DNA from: JADJOY01 sp016713535 [NCBI: Deltaproteobacteria bacterium]
GTDB lineage: Bacteria > JADJOY01
Reading direction: 5' to 3'
NCBI GenBank assembly: GCA_016713535.1
Contig: JADJOY010000041.1
Span: 1-64,000 of the forward strand
DNA: 64,000 bases
Position numbers and translations under genes: made by a program
Shown here: positions 22,739 to 32,338 of the stretch, piece after piece
How the letters are laid out: every line of letters starts with the position of its first letter
Numbering within the stretch: position 1 is the stretch's first letter
Notes under the pieces: model-generated
Told to the model about the DNA's origin: nothing
Database searches by the model: none
What the model saw: the letters and a program-made list of their open reading frames with translations, nothing else

Positions 22739-24505
22739 ATGGCCGACCTGACAGAGCTGCCGCAAGGCGGATCGTTCCTGTGGGAAGAGGCCGGCAGCCG
22801 GAAGATCATGGCCCCCGAGCTGTTCACCGACGAGCAGCGCGAGTTCGCACGCACGGCGCGGGAGTTCACCGAGAAGGAGATCCACCCGCGGCTTGCCTCG
22901 ATCGAGGCGAAGGACCCCGGAGTGGTGCCGGACCTCCTGCGCAAAGCCGGTGAGCTCGGCCTGCTGATGGTGGACGTGCCGGAGGAGTACGGCGGGATCG
23001 GCGCCTCGAAGGTGACCAGCATGCTGGTCGCCGAGCAGTTCGCCACCATCGGTTCGTTCGCCGTGTCGCTCGGCGCCCACACCGGAATCGGCACCCTGCC
23101 GATCGTCTATTACGGAACTCCAGAGCAGAAGGCCCGGTACCTGCCGGACCTGGCGACCGGGAACAAGCTCGCGGCCTACGCGCTCACCGAGGCCAACTCG
23201 GGCTCGGATGCGCTCGCGGCGCAGGCGCGAGCCGTCCTCTCGCCGGACGGCAGCTACTACCGTCTCGACGGCAGCAAGCAGTTCATCACCAACGCCGGCT
23301 TCGCCGACCTCTTCACGGTGTTCGCGAAGATCGACGGCGAGCGCTTCACCGCGTTCCTGGTGGAGCGGCGCACGCGCGGCGTGAGCGTCGGCCCCGAAGA
23401 GCACAAGATGGGGATTCGGGGCTCGTCGACCTGCACGCTCATCCTGGACGACGTCCGCGTGCCCGCCGAGAACGTGCTCGGCGCCATCGGCCACGGCCAC
23501 AAGATCGCTTTCAACACCCTCAACATCGGGCGCTTGAAGCTCGGGGTCGCGACCCTCGGCGGGTCGAAGGACGCGCTCGAGTTCGCGACCCGCTACGCCC
23601 TCGATCGCAAGCAGTTCGGCAAGCCCATCGCGAGCTTCGGGCTGATCCGCGAGAAGCTCGCCGACATGGCGCTCAGGATCCTGGTCAACGAGTCGCTCGG
23701 CTACCGCACCACGGGCATGATCGACGAGCACCTGGCCCACGCCGAGAACGACGAGGACAAGGCGCGCGCCATCGAGGAATTCTCGGTCGAGGCGTCGATC
23801 CTCAAGATCTACGGCTCGGAGGCGCTCGACTTCGTGGCTGACGAGGCGGTGCAGGTTCTGGGCGGCTACGGCTTCATCGAGGAGTACCCGGTGGCGCGCA
23901 TCCTGCGCGACTCGCGGATCTTCCGGATCTTCGAGGGGACCAACGAGATCAACCGCCTGATCGTTCCGGGAACGCTCTTCCGCCGGGCCATGAAGGGGGA
24001 GCTGCCGCTCATGGACGTGACCGAGCGGGTCACGGCGGACGCGGCCGCGGGCCGGGTGCCGCCGGTGGGCGGCTCGCAGCACGAGATCGCGCGAGGCATC
24101 GCGGAGCGCGCAAAGTGGACGACGCTCTTCGTCACCCGGGCCGCGATCGAGAAGTACCTCGGGACGGTAGCCGAGGAGCAGGAAGTGCTGGGTGTGATCG
24201 CGGATCGCATCCAGGACTGCTTCGCGATCGACAGCCTGGTGGCCCGCAGCGCGGTGATCCGCGAGCACGGCAGCGACACCGCCAAGGATTTCGTGTCGGC
24301 CGCGTTGGTGGCGTACATCCCGCCGGTGTGGAGCAGGGTGTTCCACACCGCGCGCCACCTGCTCATGGACATGCTCGATGGGGAGGCGCTGGCCGCGAAC
24401 CTGGAGGCGGTGTCGCACCTGGCCCACGACCTCCCCTGCAAGGTCATGAAGGCCCGACGCAAGATCGCCGACGCGGTGGTCGCGGCCGGCGGCTACCCGT
24501 TGTGA
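22739..24505 (+). CDS. Acyl-CoA dehydrogenase, long form with C-terminal extension
   Basis: The protein has 588 residues; ATG 22739 follows GGAGG. The core is a standard acyl-CoA dehydrogenase: helical N-domain (FTDEQREFARTAREFTEKEI), YALTEANSGSDALAAQ (FAD and substrate contact), FITNAGFADLFTVFAK, LDRKQFGKPIASF, VQVLGGYGFIEEYP and the catalytic Glu region IFEGTNEINRLI. About 170 further residues form a second helical domain, as in very-long-chain (VLCAD-like) and bacterial FadE-like enzymes. It catalyses FAD-dependent alpha,beta-dehydrogenation of fatty acyl-CoA, the first step of beta-oxidation. It stands alone after the groEL terminator. Confidence 0.93.
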   Translation: MADLTELPQGGSFLWEEAGSRKIMAPELFTDEQREFARTAREFTEKEIHPRLASIEAKDPGVVPDLLRKAGELGLLMVDVPEEYGGIGASKVTSMLVAEQFATIGSFAVSLGAHTGIGTLPIVYYGTPEQKARYLPDLATGNKLAAYALTEANSGSDALAAQARAVLSPDGSYYRLDGSKQFITNAGFADLFTVFAKIDGERFTAFLVERRTRGVSVGPEEHKMGIRGSSTCTLILDDVRVPAENVLGAIGHGHKIAFNTLNIGRLKLGVATLGGSKDALEFATRYALDRKQFGKPIASFGLIREKLADMALRILVNESLGYRTTGMIDEHLAHAENDEDKARAIEEFSVEASILKIYGSEALDFVADEAVQVLGGYGFIEEYPVARILRDSRIFRIFEGTNEINRLIVPGTLFRRAMKGELPLMDVTERVTADAAAGRVPPVGGSQHEIARGIAERAKWTTLFVTRAAIEKYLGTVAEEQEVLGVIADRIQDCFAIDSLVARSAVIREHGSDTAKDFVSAALVAYIPPVWSRVFHTARHLLMDMLDGEALAANLEAVSHLAHDLPCKVMKARRKIADAVVAAGGYPL

Positions 24506-24520
24506 GGCGGTCGCGTGGGA

Positions 24521-25111
24521 TCAGAGGCCCAGCATCGCCTTCTTGAGATCGCCGTCGACGGGTTTGGCGCCGAGCCAGATCTTGAGCAGCGCGACGTGGA
24601 AGTCCTCGCCCGGGATCGAGCCCATGACCTGGCCGTCGGCGGTCACCTGCGTGCCGGTGCCGGGCAGGTAGTCGAGGAAGATCTGTGAGCTCTTGGTGAC
24701 GGTCGCTCGCGACGTCAGCATCCGGGTCAGGTCGGCGATCCTCGCTTCCAGCGGCGCTAGCTCGGCGGCCGACAGATTGGCGTCCAGCCCCTCGCGGAGC
24801 GCTTCGGCGAGTGTCTTCGACTCGAGGTCGCGGACCATGTGGATCAGGATCCGCTGCGCCCCTGGATCCGCGAGGACGGCCGCCGCGTCGTGGGTCGGAG
24901 CCGCGACATAGAGGCCGCCGACGTAGACCTTGATGACGATCTTGGTGCGGACGCCAGCGCCGTTGAGTGTGAGGTCGGTCGCGCCTGGCCCGAGCTGGAC
25001 GTGCTCGGGGACGTCGACACCGACGACCTGCTTGGCCGCGACCGGCGCCGCCACGACGAGCAGGACGGCACCGACGAAGCACGAGCGAAAGCGAGTTCCA
25101 CGGACCGACAT
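24521..25111 (-). CDS. Chalcone isomerase-fold periplasmic protein
   Basis: The protein has 196 residues with a signal peptide (ends about VAAPVAA). The body fits the bacterial chalcone-isomerase-like family: VGVDVPEHVQLGPGATDLTL, RTKIVIKVYVGGLYVA, ILIHMVRDLESKTLAEALRE, SQIFLDYLPGTGTQV and HVALLKIWLGAKPVDGDLKK. Bacterial members bind fatty acids or other lipids and are not flavonoid enzymes in most cases. It converges on the acyl-CoA dehydrogenase with only 15 bases between stops. Confidence 0.85.
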   Translation of the reverse strand: MSVRGTRFRSCFVGAVLLVVAAPVAAKQVVGVDVPEHVQLGPGATDLTLNGAGVRTKIVIKVYVGGLYVAAPTHDAAAVLADPGAQRILIHMVRDLESKTLAEALREGLDANLSAAELAPLEARIADLTRMLTSRATVTKSSQIFLDYLPGTGTQVTADGQVMGSIPGEDFHVALLKIWLGAKPVDGDLKKAMLGL

Positions 25112-25284
25112 CGGGCACCTCCCGGATTTTTCGCCGGCGGGAGGTCCTGGTCGAGCGTTCCGTCCAACACCCGGCCACGACGCCGCGGCGCTGCGACGTC
25201 GGAGGGTAACTCACCCGGCGGGCCTCCGGCACCGGCTGACCGAACGCTTCTCAGCGGCGTCGGCGACGTGGTATCGGGGCTGCG

Positions 25285-26198
25285 ATGAAGCGGTGGTTCG
25301 GTGCGCGGGGATCGACCCGATCGCGGTCGGCCGAAATCGCGGTGGCGCTCGCGTGCCTCGCCGGCGCCGCCTGTGGAGAATCGGGGGCCCCCGGCGTGGG
25401 CTCCGCGGCGCTGGTCGCGGTCCTCAGCGCGATGCCGAGCGAGCTGGCGCCGAACCTGGCGGACGCCGAGATGACGCTGGCGGTCGACGTCGCTGGACGC
25501 GATGTCCGGATGGGCAGCCTGGGCGGTGTGCCGGTGGTGCTCGCGATGACCGGGATCGGCACCGCGAACGCGGCCGCGGTGTCGAGCGCCGTCCTGGATG
25601 CCTTCCCCGTGACCGGGGTGATCGTCAGCGGGGTGGCCCACCTCGCTGCGCATCGCGGACGTCAGCGTGATCGAGACCTGGATCACCCCCCGATGGAAGC
25701 GAGTTCCCCGCCGACCGTCGCTGGCTGGAGAAGGCGCGCGCGCTCGAGGAGCCGGGCGGCGTGGGGCTTCCGCGCTGCAGCGAGGAGGCGCCGGGAACGC
25801 CGGGCTCGCCGATCTGCGTCGACCACGATCCGCAGGTCGTCATCGGCGGTGTGGGCCACACCAGCGACCCGTTCGGCGGCGCGCCTTTCCCCTGTCTAGC
25901 GGGCGGAGGAGGTGTCTTCGGCTGCGCGCCGAGGCCGTCGGCGGACGGCGCCGCGGCTTCGGGACGGGCGGCGCCGGCCGGGCCGGCCGGGGTCGCCATG
26001 GAGGCTCAGGACATGGAGACCGCGATGATCGCCCGCGAGGCGAGCGCGCGCGGACTTCCGTTCATCGCGTTTCGCGCCACGTCGGACAGTGCTCGCGATC
26101 CGCTCGAGTCGCTCGGCGAGTTCTTCCACTTCTACGGGCTCGCGGCCGACACCGCGTCGCGAGCCACGCGCGCGTTCCTGGAGCGGATCGCGCACTGA
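25285..26198 (+). CDS. Exported nucleosidase/phosphorylase-fold lipoprotein (MTA/SAH nucleosidase-like, frameshifted)
   Basis: The N-terminus is a lipoprotein signal (LACLAGAACGESG). The fold follows: VAVLSAMPSELAP, LGGVPVVLAMTGIGTANAAA and GVIVSGVA. Near 25637 and again near 25750 the frame changes; the reconstructed sequence continues PLRIADVSVIETWITP, then PGTPGSPICVDHDPQVVIGG, and ends with AMEAQDMETAMIAREASARG and PFIAFRATSD. These last blocks match the substrate-binding Met-Glu and Asp of MTA/SAH nucleosidases and purine phosphorylases. Extra Cys residues in the middle suggest an extracytoplasmic, disulfide-stabilised form. Substrate is uncertain. Confidence 0.7.
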
Positions 26199-26216
26199 CC
26201 ACAAGGAGATCCTCTC

Positions 26217-26516
26217 GTGAAGGTTCCGGACTCGTCGATCCTGCCGGCCAAGATCTTTCTCTCGGTGGTGTGGGCGTGGGCTTTCGTCTGCGTCGTGGCG
26301 CCCGGGTCGTTCTCTCACGCGGTGAGCCTGGTCGGCCGCTTCACGTTCTGGGGGATGGGGATCGCTCACGTGATCGAGCTCTTCGCCATGTGGATGCCGT
26401 ACGTCGAGCGAGCGCCCGGGTCGTTCGCCGGCCACGTCGTGCAGGTCGTGCTCTACGGTCTGTTCCACGGCCACCAGCTCAAGAACGCCGAGGAGCGGGC
26501 AGCGGTGCGGGCCTGA
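26217..26516 (+). CDS. Small integral membrane protein, DUF1145-like
   Basis: The protein has 99 residues. GTG 26217 lies 7 bases after AAGGAGAT. Three hydrophobic segments are separated by short loops (ILPAKIFLSVVWAWAFVCVV, FTFWGMGIAHVIELFAMWM, VVQVVLYGLFHGHQLK). This is the pattern of DUF1145/YhhL-type inner membrane proteins of unknown function. It is 18 bases after the nucleosidase-like gene and probably cotranscribed. Confidence 0.6.
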   Translation: MKVPDSSILPAKIFLSVVWAWAFVCVVAPGSFSHAVSLVGRFTFWGMGIAHVIELFAMWMPYVERAPGSFAGHVVQVVLYGLFHGHQLKNAEERAAVRA

Positions 26517-26526
26517 GCCTCCGCCC

Positions 26527-27762
26527 TCAGAAGAAACGCAGTGCGAGCTGCGCCTCGGGGGTGACGCTCAGATCGAAGTTGCTCTCCACGAAGTCGTACT
26601 CCATCTCGAACTTGAGGCGGAGCCCGACGTCGCCCTCCATGCCCTCGAAGTACTTGGCGAAGCCGAGCGGCCCGAACGGGCTGCGCAGCCGGACAGCGAT
26701 GATGCGATAGCCCGGAGCGGTCTGGCTGGTGCAGATCCCGTCGAGCTCACCGCCGGCGATCCCGCACCGCACCTCCTCCTCCACCTGCGGAAACACGTGC
26801 AGGTTGCGAGTGGGACGGAACGTCATGATCTCGGGAGAGTAGATCGCCGAGATCACGGCCTGGAGGCCCTTCGAGCGCGCGTCGTAGCCGATCCGGCCGA
26901 AATGCTCCTGGAGGCGCGCGTGAACGGTGAGCACGGGCGGGAACTCGAGCGGGTACGGTTGCGGGTCGAGGAGGTTCTGTGGGCGCTGTCCGTCGCGCAA
27001 GATCTCGCGGTAGTAGAAGAGCTCGGCCGTCGCGAGCCACCGGAACTCGTCGTCCTCGTCCTCCAGCAGCGCTTGGTACTCGTCTCCGTCGCGGTACGTC
27101 GTCTTCATCGACACACGCAGTCCTGCCCGCGACGGGCTCTCGGTGTCGGCGAAGGCGTGTCCGAGCTCGGTGAAGCTGCGTCCGTCGAGGTCGACGTCGG
27201 AGGTTCCGCGCTGGTCGTGCTCGAGCGCGTCGTCGAGGAGGCTCTCCTGGACGTAGGAGAGGAAGAGCTGCTGCAGATAGCGATTGCCCGTGAGCGAGTA
27301 CACCGGGCCGAAGTCGATCATGTGGTAGTCGCCGAGACGCAGCCGCAGATTGCCTGCGTAGAGCTCGCGGCGATGGGGACCGAGCTCGATCGGATCGTCG
27401 ATCTCCGCGAAGCTCGCCTCGGGTGACTCCTGCAACTCGATCGGATGCGAGCCGTGGATGTCGAAGCTCAGGCGCGTTCGCTCGTACTTCACGAACGACA
27501 ACCGGCTCAGCATGCCGATCACGCCGAGGGCATCGGTCACGACGCCGGTCGCGCGCGGGTCGATGCGTTCGAGCGCGACCGAGTAGTAGTACGGGCTCTC
27601 GATGTACTGCAGATACCGTGGATCGCCCGCGAGCGCGGGTCCGACGAGCAGTGCGAGCGCGAGCGGCGCGAGCCCGAGACCGGCCGGGACGGCGGACCGG
27701 CGACGCGTGCGGGTCGGCTGGCCGGGCGTCGAGCGGGGCGAGGCGAGCGTGGCTGGCAGCAT
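26527..27762 (-). CDS. Putative outer-membrane beta-barrel protein
   Basis: The protein has 411 residues. An Arg-rich leader runs into a signal sequence (LGLAPLALALLVGPALA). The mature part has many short amphipathic strands with Tyr/Phe-Arg alternation (YYSVALERID, TRLSFDIHGSHPIEL, HMIDFGPVYSLTG, GLRLKFEMEYDFV) and terminates in ALRFF, the C-terminal aromatic signature recognised by the BAM machinery. No specific family was recognised. It converges on the small membrane gene 10 bases away. Function could be porin-like or structural. Confidence 0.6.
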   Translation of the reverse strand: MLPATLASPRSTPGQPTRTRRRSAVPAGLGLAPLALALLVGPALAGDPRYLQYIESPYYYSVALERIDPRATGVVTDALGVIGMLSRLSFVKYERTRLSFDIHGSHPIELQESPEASFAEIDDPIELGPHRRELYAGNLRLRLGDYHMIDFGPVYSLTGNRYLQQLFLSYVQESLLDDALEHDQRGTSDVDLDGRSFTELGHAFADTESPSRAGLRVSMKTTYRDGDEYQALLEDEDDEFRWLATAELFYYREILRDGQRPQNLLDPQPYPLEFPPVLTVHARLQEHFGRIGYDARSKGLQAVISAIYSPEIMTFRPTRNLHVFPQVEEEVRCGIAGGELDGICTSQTAPGYRIIAVRLRSPFGPLGFAKYFEGMEGDVGLRLKFEMEYDFVESNFDLSVTPEAQLALRFF

Positions 27763-27849
27763 GAGTCGGAGAGGCCGGTCGCCTGTTCGCCCGCGACCAG
27801 CATGGTCGAATCCGCGCCCACCCGAAACCGGATGTCCGCGGATGGGCGC

Positions 27850-28860
27850 TTAGCCGCTCGTCGGAGAGCGCAGCCGATCCTCGATCTGGCGCAGGTTGGA
27901 GGTCTGCCCCATCAGCACGAGCCGGTCACCGGCCTCGATCTTCACCTCGGCGCGCGGGTTGAAGACCATCTCGCCCCCGGGCTTCTTGATCGCGATCACG
28001 ATCAACCCGAGCTGGTCGCGCAATCCCGATTGCTGGATGGCCAGGCCCTCGCAGAACCCTCCCTTGGGCACCGTCACCTCCTCGATCTGCAGCTCGATCG
28101 ATCGGTAGTGGGTGGCGAGGTCGATCACGTCGAGCACCGCGGGGCGGAGCAGCGCGTGCGCCATGCGATGGCCGCCGATCGTGTACGGCGACACGACGCG
28201 CGTCGCGCCCGCATGGAGGAGCTTGCGCTCGCTGCGCTCGTCCTCGGCGCGCGCCACGATGAGGAGCTCGGGGCCGAGCTCGCGGGCGGTCAACACGACG
28301 TACACGTTGTCCGCGTCCTTGGAGAGAGCGGCGACGAGGCCTCGAGCGCGCTGGATGCCGGCCTCGATCAGGACCTGGTCCTCGGTGGCGTCCCCGGCGA
28401 GGAAGGGGTAGTGCTCGGCCTCGAGGTCGCGCAGCATCTCGGGGTCTTTCTCGACCACCACGAACGGAACCGGTTTGGCCTCGAGCTCCTTGCACACGAT
28501 GCGGCCCATGCGGCCGAAGCCACACACGATGTAGTGACCGGACATGTGAGCGATCTGACGTTGCACCTTGCGCCTCCCGAGGGCCTGCTGGACCGAGCCC
28601 TCGATGAGCTCCCGCGCCACCAGCGTGGCGCTGTAGAACACGATGCCGAGCCCCGTGAAGAGCAGCACCATGGTGAATGCCTGGCCCGCCGTGTCGAGCG
28701 GTTGCACCTCGCGGAAGCCGACCGTGGTGAGCGTGATGACGGTCATGTAGAGCGCATCCATGAAGCTCATGTGAGCGAGCGTCATGTATCCCGCCACGCC
28801 CACCAGCGTGAGCGCGAACAGCGCGAGGAGGGCCTGGCGGAGCGTCTGGACCGTCGACAT
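27850..28860 (-). CDS. Two-TM potassium channel with TrkA-N and TrkA-C (RCK) domains
   Basis: The protein has 336 residues from ATG 28860. Two membrane helices flank a pore loop with selectivity filter TLTTVGFREV (Phe replaces Tyr of TVGYG). The RCK module follows: TrkA-N Rossmann motif GHYIVCGFGRMGRIVCKEL, VVVEKDPEMLRDLEAEHYPF, GDATEDQVL, RVVSPYTIGGHRMAHALL, and a TrkA-C domain near the end (VFNPRAEVKIEAGDRLVLMG). It would be a tetrameric inner-membrane K+ channel gated by a cytosolic nucleotide or ion-binding ring. A 178-base gap separates it from the divergent Sel1 lipoprotein. Confidence 0.9.
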   Translation of the reverse strand: MSTVQTLRQALLALFALTLVGVAGYMTLAHMSFMDALYMTVITLTTVGFREVQPLDTAGQAFTMVLLFTGLGIVFYSATLVARELIEGSVQQALGRRKVQRQIAHMSGHYIVCGFGRMGRIVCKELEAKPVPFVVVEKDPEMLRDLEAEHYPFLAGDATEDQVLIEAGIQRARGLVAALSKDADNVYVVLTARELGPELLIVARAEDERSERKLLHAGATRVVSPYTIGGHRMAHALLRPAVLDVIDLATHYRSIELQIEEVTVPKGGFCEGLAIQQSGLRDQLGLIVIAIKKPGGEMVFNPRAEVKIEAGDRLVLMGQTSNLRQIEDRLRSPTSG

Positions 28861-29038
28861 GGAGGTCGCCCCGCACGGCCGCGGGCCCTCCTTCCTACGC
28901 GGAATCGCCTCGGCGGGGAAGGCGCCGCCCCGGGCCTCCGGCGTGCAGGCGCACGCCCCACCGGCCGCGTGGGCCCGCGCATTAGCGACGATCCGGCGCG
29001 GACCGTAGACTCCGGGGCTGATCGCGGAGGTCCCGTCG

Positions 29039-30106
29039 ATGCGCCTCGACCCGGCAGCGCTCGCGCTCACCGTGCTTCTCTTCGCCGGATCGTGTGCGTC
29101 GCCGCCACCGTCACCTCCGAGCCCGCTACCCGACGACGTGCAGGCGCGGTGGCTGCGGGAGGACGTTGCGACCTGCGACCAGGGTGACGCGATGGCGTGC
29201 GAGCGCGTCGGCGATCGTTACGTCGACCGCGAGCCGGGCAGGCCGGACGGTCGCCGCGCGGCGACCTACTACGAGCGGGCCTGCGAGACCGGCGCGAACC
29301 CGGCCTGTCTCAAGCTCGCGCGGCTTCTCACTGAGGGTCAGTTGGTCGAACCCGATGCTTACCGTGCGCGGTCCCTCTTCGCTCGCGCCTGTGACGCGGG
29401 CGACGTCGACGCTTGCTACGAACTCGCGGTGTCGTTCGTGAACGGCGACGGTGGTGCACGCGATCCGGCGGCCGCCGCTCCACTCCTCGAGAAGGCGTGC
29501 GCACACGACCAGTCCCGTGCGTGCGACGCGCTGGACTCGCTGGAGCGGGAACGCATGGTTCGACCGGACCTGGGGCGGTTCGGCGCCGGCGCGCCCCCCC
29601 CGGAGGTGACACTGGCTCGGACCTCGGCGCCGTGGGCCGAGGGCTTGCGGGACTTCTTCCCGGACCTCATCGCCACTCCGTTCCCTTACCGCGCTTCGGA
29701 GCTTCCGGTGGCGCCGGCCGACCTGTGCCGGTTCACGAACGTACGCGTCGCGAGCGGCCGGGAAGGGTTCTCCATCACCGGGCGGCTCTCGGTCGGACCA
29801 CTGCCACCGACGCTCGGGATCGGACGCCGCTCGGCGAGCCCAGGCGGCTACCGCCGCTGGCTGATGGCCTTCGTGATCGGCCGCGACGGTCGGGCGTCTT
29901 GGTCCGCGGAGGCCACATCGGTCGGCCGGGAATGGAGTGGCCCGGAGGGCGTGCGAAGCGCTCCGTTCACGGTCCGTGGCGCGGCGCCGGCCACGAGCCT
30001 CGCCGGCGCTACCCTCGTGCTGGTCCTTTCCGGCGATCCTCTCACGGTGTCGCCGCTCGACCGCGGGGGGATCGTGATACTCGGGCGTTTCACCAAGCGT
30101 CTGTGA
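29039..30106 (+). CDS. Cys-rich Sel1-repeat lipoprotein (Hcp-like)
   Basis: The protein has 355 residues. The signal ends at a lipobox (LLFAGSC). Residues 45-175 hold Sel1-like alpha/alpha repeats, each with a C-x7-C pair: CDQGDAMAC, CETGANPAC, CDAGDVDAC and CAHDQSRAC. Identical Cys spacing in four repeats is the mark of Helicobacter cysteine-rich (Hcp)-type Sel1 proteins, where each pair forms a disulfide. The last 170 residues are a separate beta-rich domain without a recognised family. It is exported, and a role in protein-protein contacts is likely. Confidence 0.78.
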   Translation: MRLDPAALALTVLLFAGSCASPPPSPPSPLPDDVQARWLREDVATCDQGDAMACERVGDRYVDREPGRPDGRRAATYYERACETGANPACLKLARLLTEGQLVEPDAYRARSLFARACDAGDVDACYELAVSFVNGDGGARDPAAAAPLLEKACAHDQSRACDALDSLERERMVRPDLGRFGAGAPPPEVTLARTSAPWAEGLRDFFPDLIATPFPYRASELPVAPADLCRFTNVRVASGREGFSITGRLSVGPLPPTLGIGRRSASPGGYRRWLMAFVIGRDGRASWSAEATSVGREWSGPEGVRSAPFTVRGAAPATSLAGATLVLVLSGDPLTVSPLDRGGIVILGRFTKRL

Positions 30107-30181
30107 AATCCGCCCGGGTTCGCGACCGCAACCTCGCCGTCGGACGCGACCGAACGTGGAGGGCGCCGCGGTTCGGTGGGC

Positions 30182-31303
30182 TCACGCGCGCTCCCTCTCG
30201 GGCAGCCAAGGCTCGTTCACCGCGTGGTGACGGAGCTTCCTCGGCGCGGGCGTGCGACCGAACCCGAGCTCGGGTGGCAGGAGCCGCTCGCGAGCGAGCT
30301 GGGTCGTGAGGGCGTCGAACCGGGTACCACCGACCAATCGGCGGCGAACGAGGTCGAGCAAGCTCGCGAGCAAATCGAGGTCGGTCCGGCCCGCTTCGCG
30401 CATCGCTGCGGCGACACGGATCACGCCCGACGCCGCGATCTTGCCGTGCGCTTCGAGAAGCACCGCCGGTTGCAGCGAGTCGCGCACCGGTATCACCGTC
30501 GGCCCGAACGGCGCGAAGCGGTCGGGATCGGTGCCATAGGCCAGATGGATGAAGATCCGCTGCACCGAGCGTGTGACCGGGATGCCGTCGGCGAAGCTCA
30601 CGATCCACTCGGCGAGCTGGTACTCGGTGCGGTGGCGTTGCAGGATCCGCAGCAGGTCGGCGCCGCGGATCCGGCCGGCGACGACGTCGGCATAGAGGAC
30701 GTAGATCAGGGCGTCGCTCTCGACGTCGTCGCCGAACAGGGTCTCGTGCGCCCCCGCCGGGAAGTCGAGGCGGTGCAGCAGTAGCCCCACCAGCTTGTAC
30801 GCGAGCTGGGCCTTGAGCGCGCGCAGCCCGCCGCGCCGGACGTTCTGGACAGGGTCCTTGAGCGTGAGCCCGTCGAACTCGACACCGTCGAGCAACATCT
30901 TGCGCTCGAGGACCGAGCGCAGCTTCGGCGGGCTCGCCGAGATGAAGTAGAGGGGCGCTTCGATCGGCCGCTGGCCGGGTCCGCGGCGGAGCTCCTTCAA
31001 GAGCTGGGCGGTGCCCGGAAACGCGCGCTTGTCGATCGCGCCCTCGAAGGGGATCCGCATCAACCCCTTGAACGAGTCGAACTGGGTGTCGAGGTAGGTC
31101 TTGTCGACGTCCCAGATGTACACGTCACCGCGGAAGCCGGCGGGCAGCTCTCGATGATTGACGCGGTCGATGCCCAGCTCGGCGAGCGACGGGTCACCCG
31201 CGCCGGACCTCGACCGCGCCACCGCGATCTCGGCGGAGTGGCCGCTGGGGCCCGGGTTGCCCGGCTCGCGCTCTGGACTGGCGTCACGCGGTCGGGTGGG
31301 CAT
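30182..31303 (-). CDS. HAD-type phosphatidate phosphatase-like protein (APP1/LNS2-like)
   Basis: The protein has 373 residues. HAD motifs are clear: motif I WDVDKTYLDT (Asp nucleophile, DxDxT), motif II FISASPP, a Lys in TLKDP, and motif III GDDVESDALIY. This pattern matches the catalytic core of APP1/lipin-LNS2 phosphatases that dephosphorylate phosphatidic acid to diacylglycerol. The ATG (31303) overlaps the end of gpsA by 20 bases behind GGAGACG, so it is translationally linked to glycerol-3-phosphate and lysophosphatidate synthesis. No membrane segment. The lipid substrate is inferred from family and context. Confidence 0.78.
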   Translation of the reverse strand: MPTRPRDASPEREPGNPGPSGHSAEIAVARSRSGAGDPSLAELGIDRVNHRELPAGFRGDVYIWDVDKTYLDTQFDSFKGLMRIPFEGAIDKRAFPGTAQLLKELRRGPGQRPIEAPLYFISASPPKLRSVLERKMLLDGVEFDGLTLKDPVQNVRRGGLRALKAQLAYKLVGLLLHRLDFPAGAHETLFGDDVESDALIYVLYADVVAGRIRGADLLRILQRHRTEYQLAEWIVSFADGIPVTRSVQRIFIHLAYGTDPDRFAPFGPTVIPVRDSLQPAVLLEAHGKIAASGVIRVAAAMREAGRTDLDLLASLLDLVRRRLVGGTRFDALTTQLARERLLPPELGFGRTPAPRKLRHHAVNEPWLPERERA

Positions 31304-32336
31304 TCGTCTCCATCGTCGGCGGGCGTGTCATGAGGCTCTCGAGAACCTCGCTCGTCGCGGCGCCCTGGTAGAGCACCTGGTAGACACCCCGTGAGAGCGG
31401 CGCGTCGACCGGGGCCCGCTCCAGCAACGTGTGCAGCGCGTCGGCGGTCGGCACCCCCTCGGCGAAGTGGCCCACTTCGCGCATCGCGGCTTCGACCTTG
31501 CGGCCATGCGCGATGAGCTCGCCGACGGCGAAGTTGGCGCTCTCGCGGCTCATGCCCGAGCCGATCAGATCGCCGATGCCGGCGATGCCGTTGAACGTGG
31601 CGGGGTCCGCCCCCATGCGCACGCCGATCCGGATCATCTCGGCGAGCCCGCGGGTCACGATCAGCGACCGCGTGTTCTGACCCAACCCCATGCCTGCGAC
31701 GAACCCCATCGCGAGCGAGAGCACGTTCTTCACCGCGGCGCCGATCTCGACGCCCACCACGTCGGTCGAGCCGTAGACACGGAAGAAGGGTCTGACGAAG
31801 AAGCGCTGCGCGGTCTCGATCACCTCGGGATAGCGTGAGGCGATCACCGTCGCGCTCGGCTGCTGCGCCAGCACCTCGGGCGCCAGGTTGGGACCCGAGA
31901 GCACACCGAACCGCTTGCAGCAGGTCTCGTCGCGGATGATCTGGTCATCCGCGCGGCGCTGCCGCGCTTCGAGCCCTTTGGCGGTGTGGATGACGAGATG
32001 GTCGGCGCGGACGTGTGGGCCGAGGGCGGTCACGACCGCGCGCATCGCGGTCGACGGCACCGCGAGCACCAGCGTGCTCGTCGCGCTCGCGAGCTCGCCG
32101 AGGTCGCTGGTGGCGTGGATCGCGCGGTCGAGGCGAACCTTCGGCAGCGAGCGCGAGTTGGTGTGCTTGGCGTGGATCTCGCGGATCACCGCGGGATCCA
32201 CGTCCCACAGGATGGTGCCGTGGCCGGCGCCAGCCACGTGAGCGGCCAGGGTGGTCCCCCACGAGCCTGCTCCAACGATTCCAACGGTGTCCGCCGGGGG
32301 GCGCGTCGCGATCTTGGTGCGTGCTCTCGTCGCCAT
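31284..32336 (-). CDS. gpsA: NAD(P)H-dependent glycerol-3-phosphate dehydrogenase
   Basis: The protein has 350 residues from ATG 32336, two bases after the plsB-like stop. Dinucleotide motif VGIVGAGSWGTTLAAHVAGA, substrate-site segments FGVLSGPNLAPEV and GAAVKNVLSLAMGFVAGMG (catalytic Lys in AAVKN), RGLAEMIRIGVRMGADP and GIGDLIGS are typical GpsA. It reduces dihydroxyacetone phosphate to sn-glycerol-3-phosphate for phospholipid synthesis in the cytosol. It is the middle gene of a three-gene lipid operon. Confidence 0.96.
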   Translation of the reverse strand: MATRARTKIATRPPADTVGIVGAGSWGTTLAAHVAGAGHGTILWDVDPAVIREIHAKHTNSRSLPKVRLDRAIHATSDLGELASATSTLVLAVPSTAMRAVVTALGPHVRADHLVIHTAKGLEARQRRADDQIIRDETCCKRFGVLSGPNLAPEVLAQQPSATVIASRYPEVIETAQRFFVRPFFRVYGSTDVVGVEIGAAVKNVLSLAMGFVAGMGLGQNTRSLIVTRGLAEMIRIGVRMGADPATFNGIAGIGDLIGSGMSRESANFAVGELIAHGRKVEAAMREVGHFAEGVPTADALHTLLERAPVDAPLSRGVYQVLYQGAATSEVLESLMTRPPTMETNAHPTA

Positions 32337-32338
32337 GA

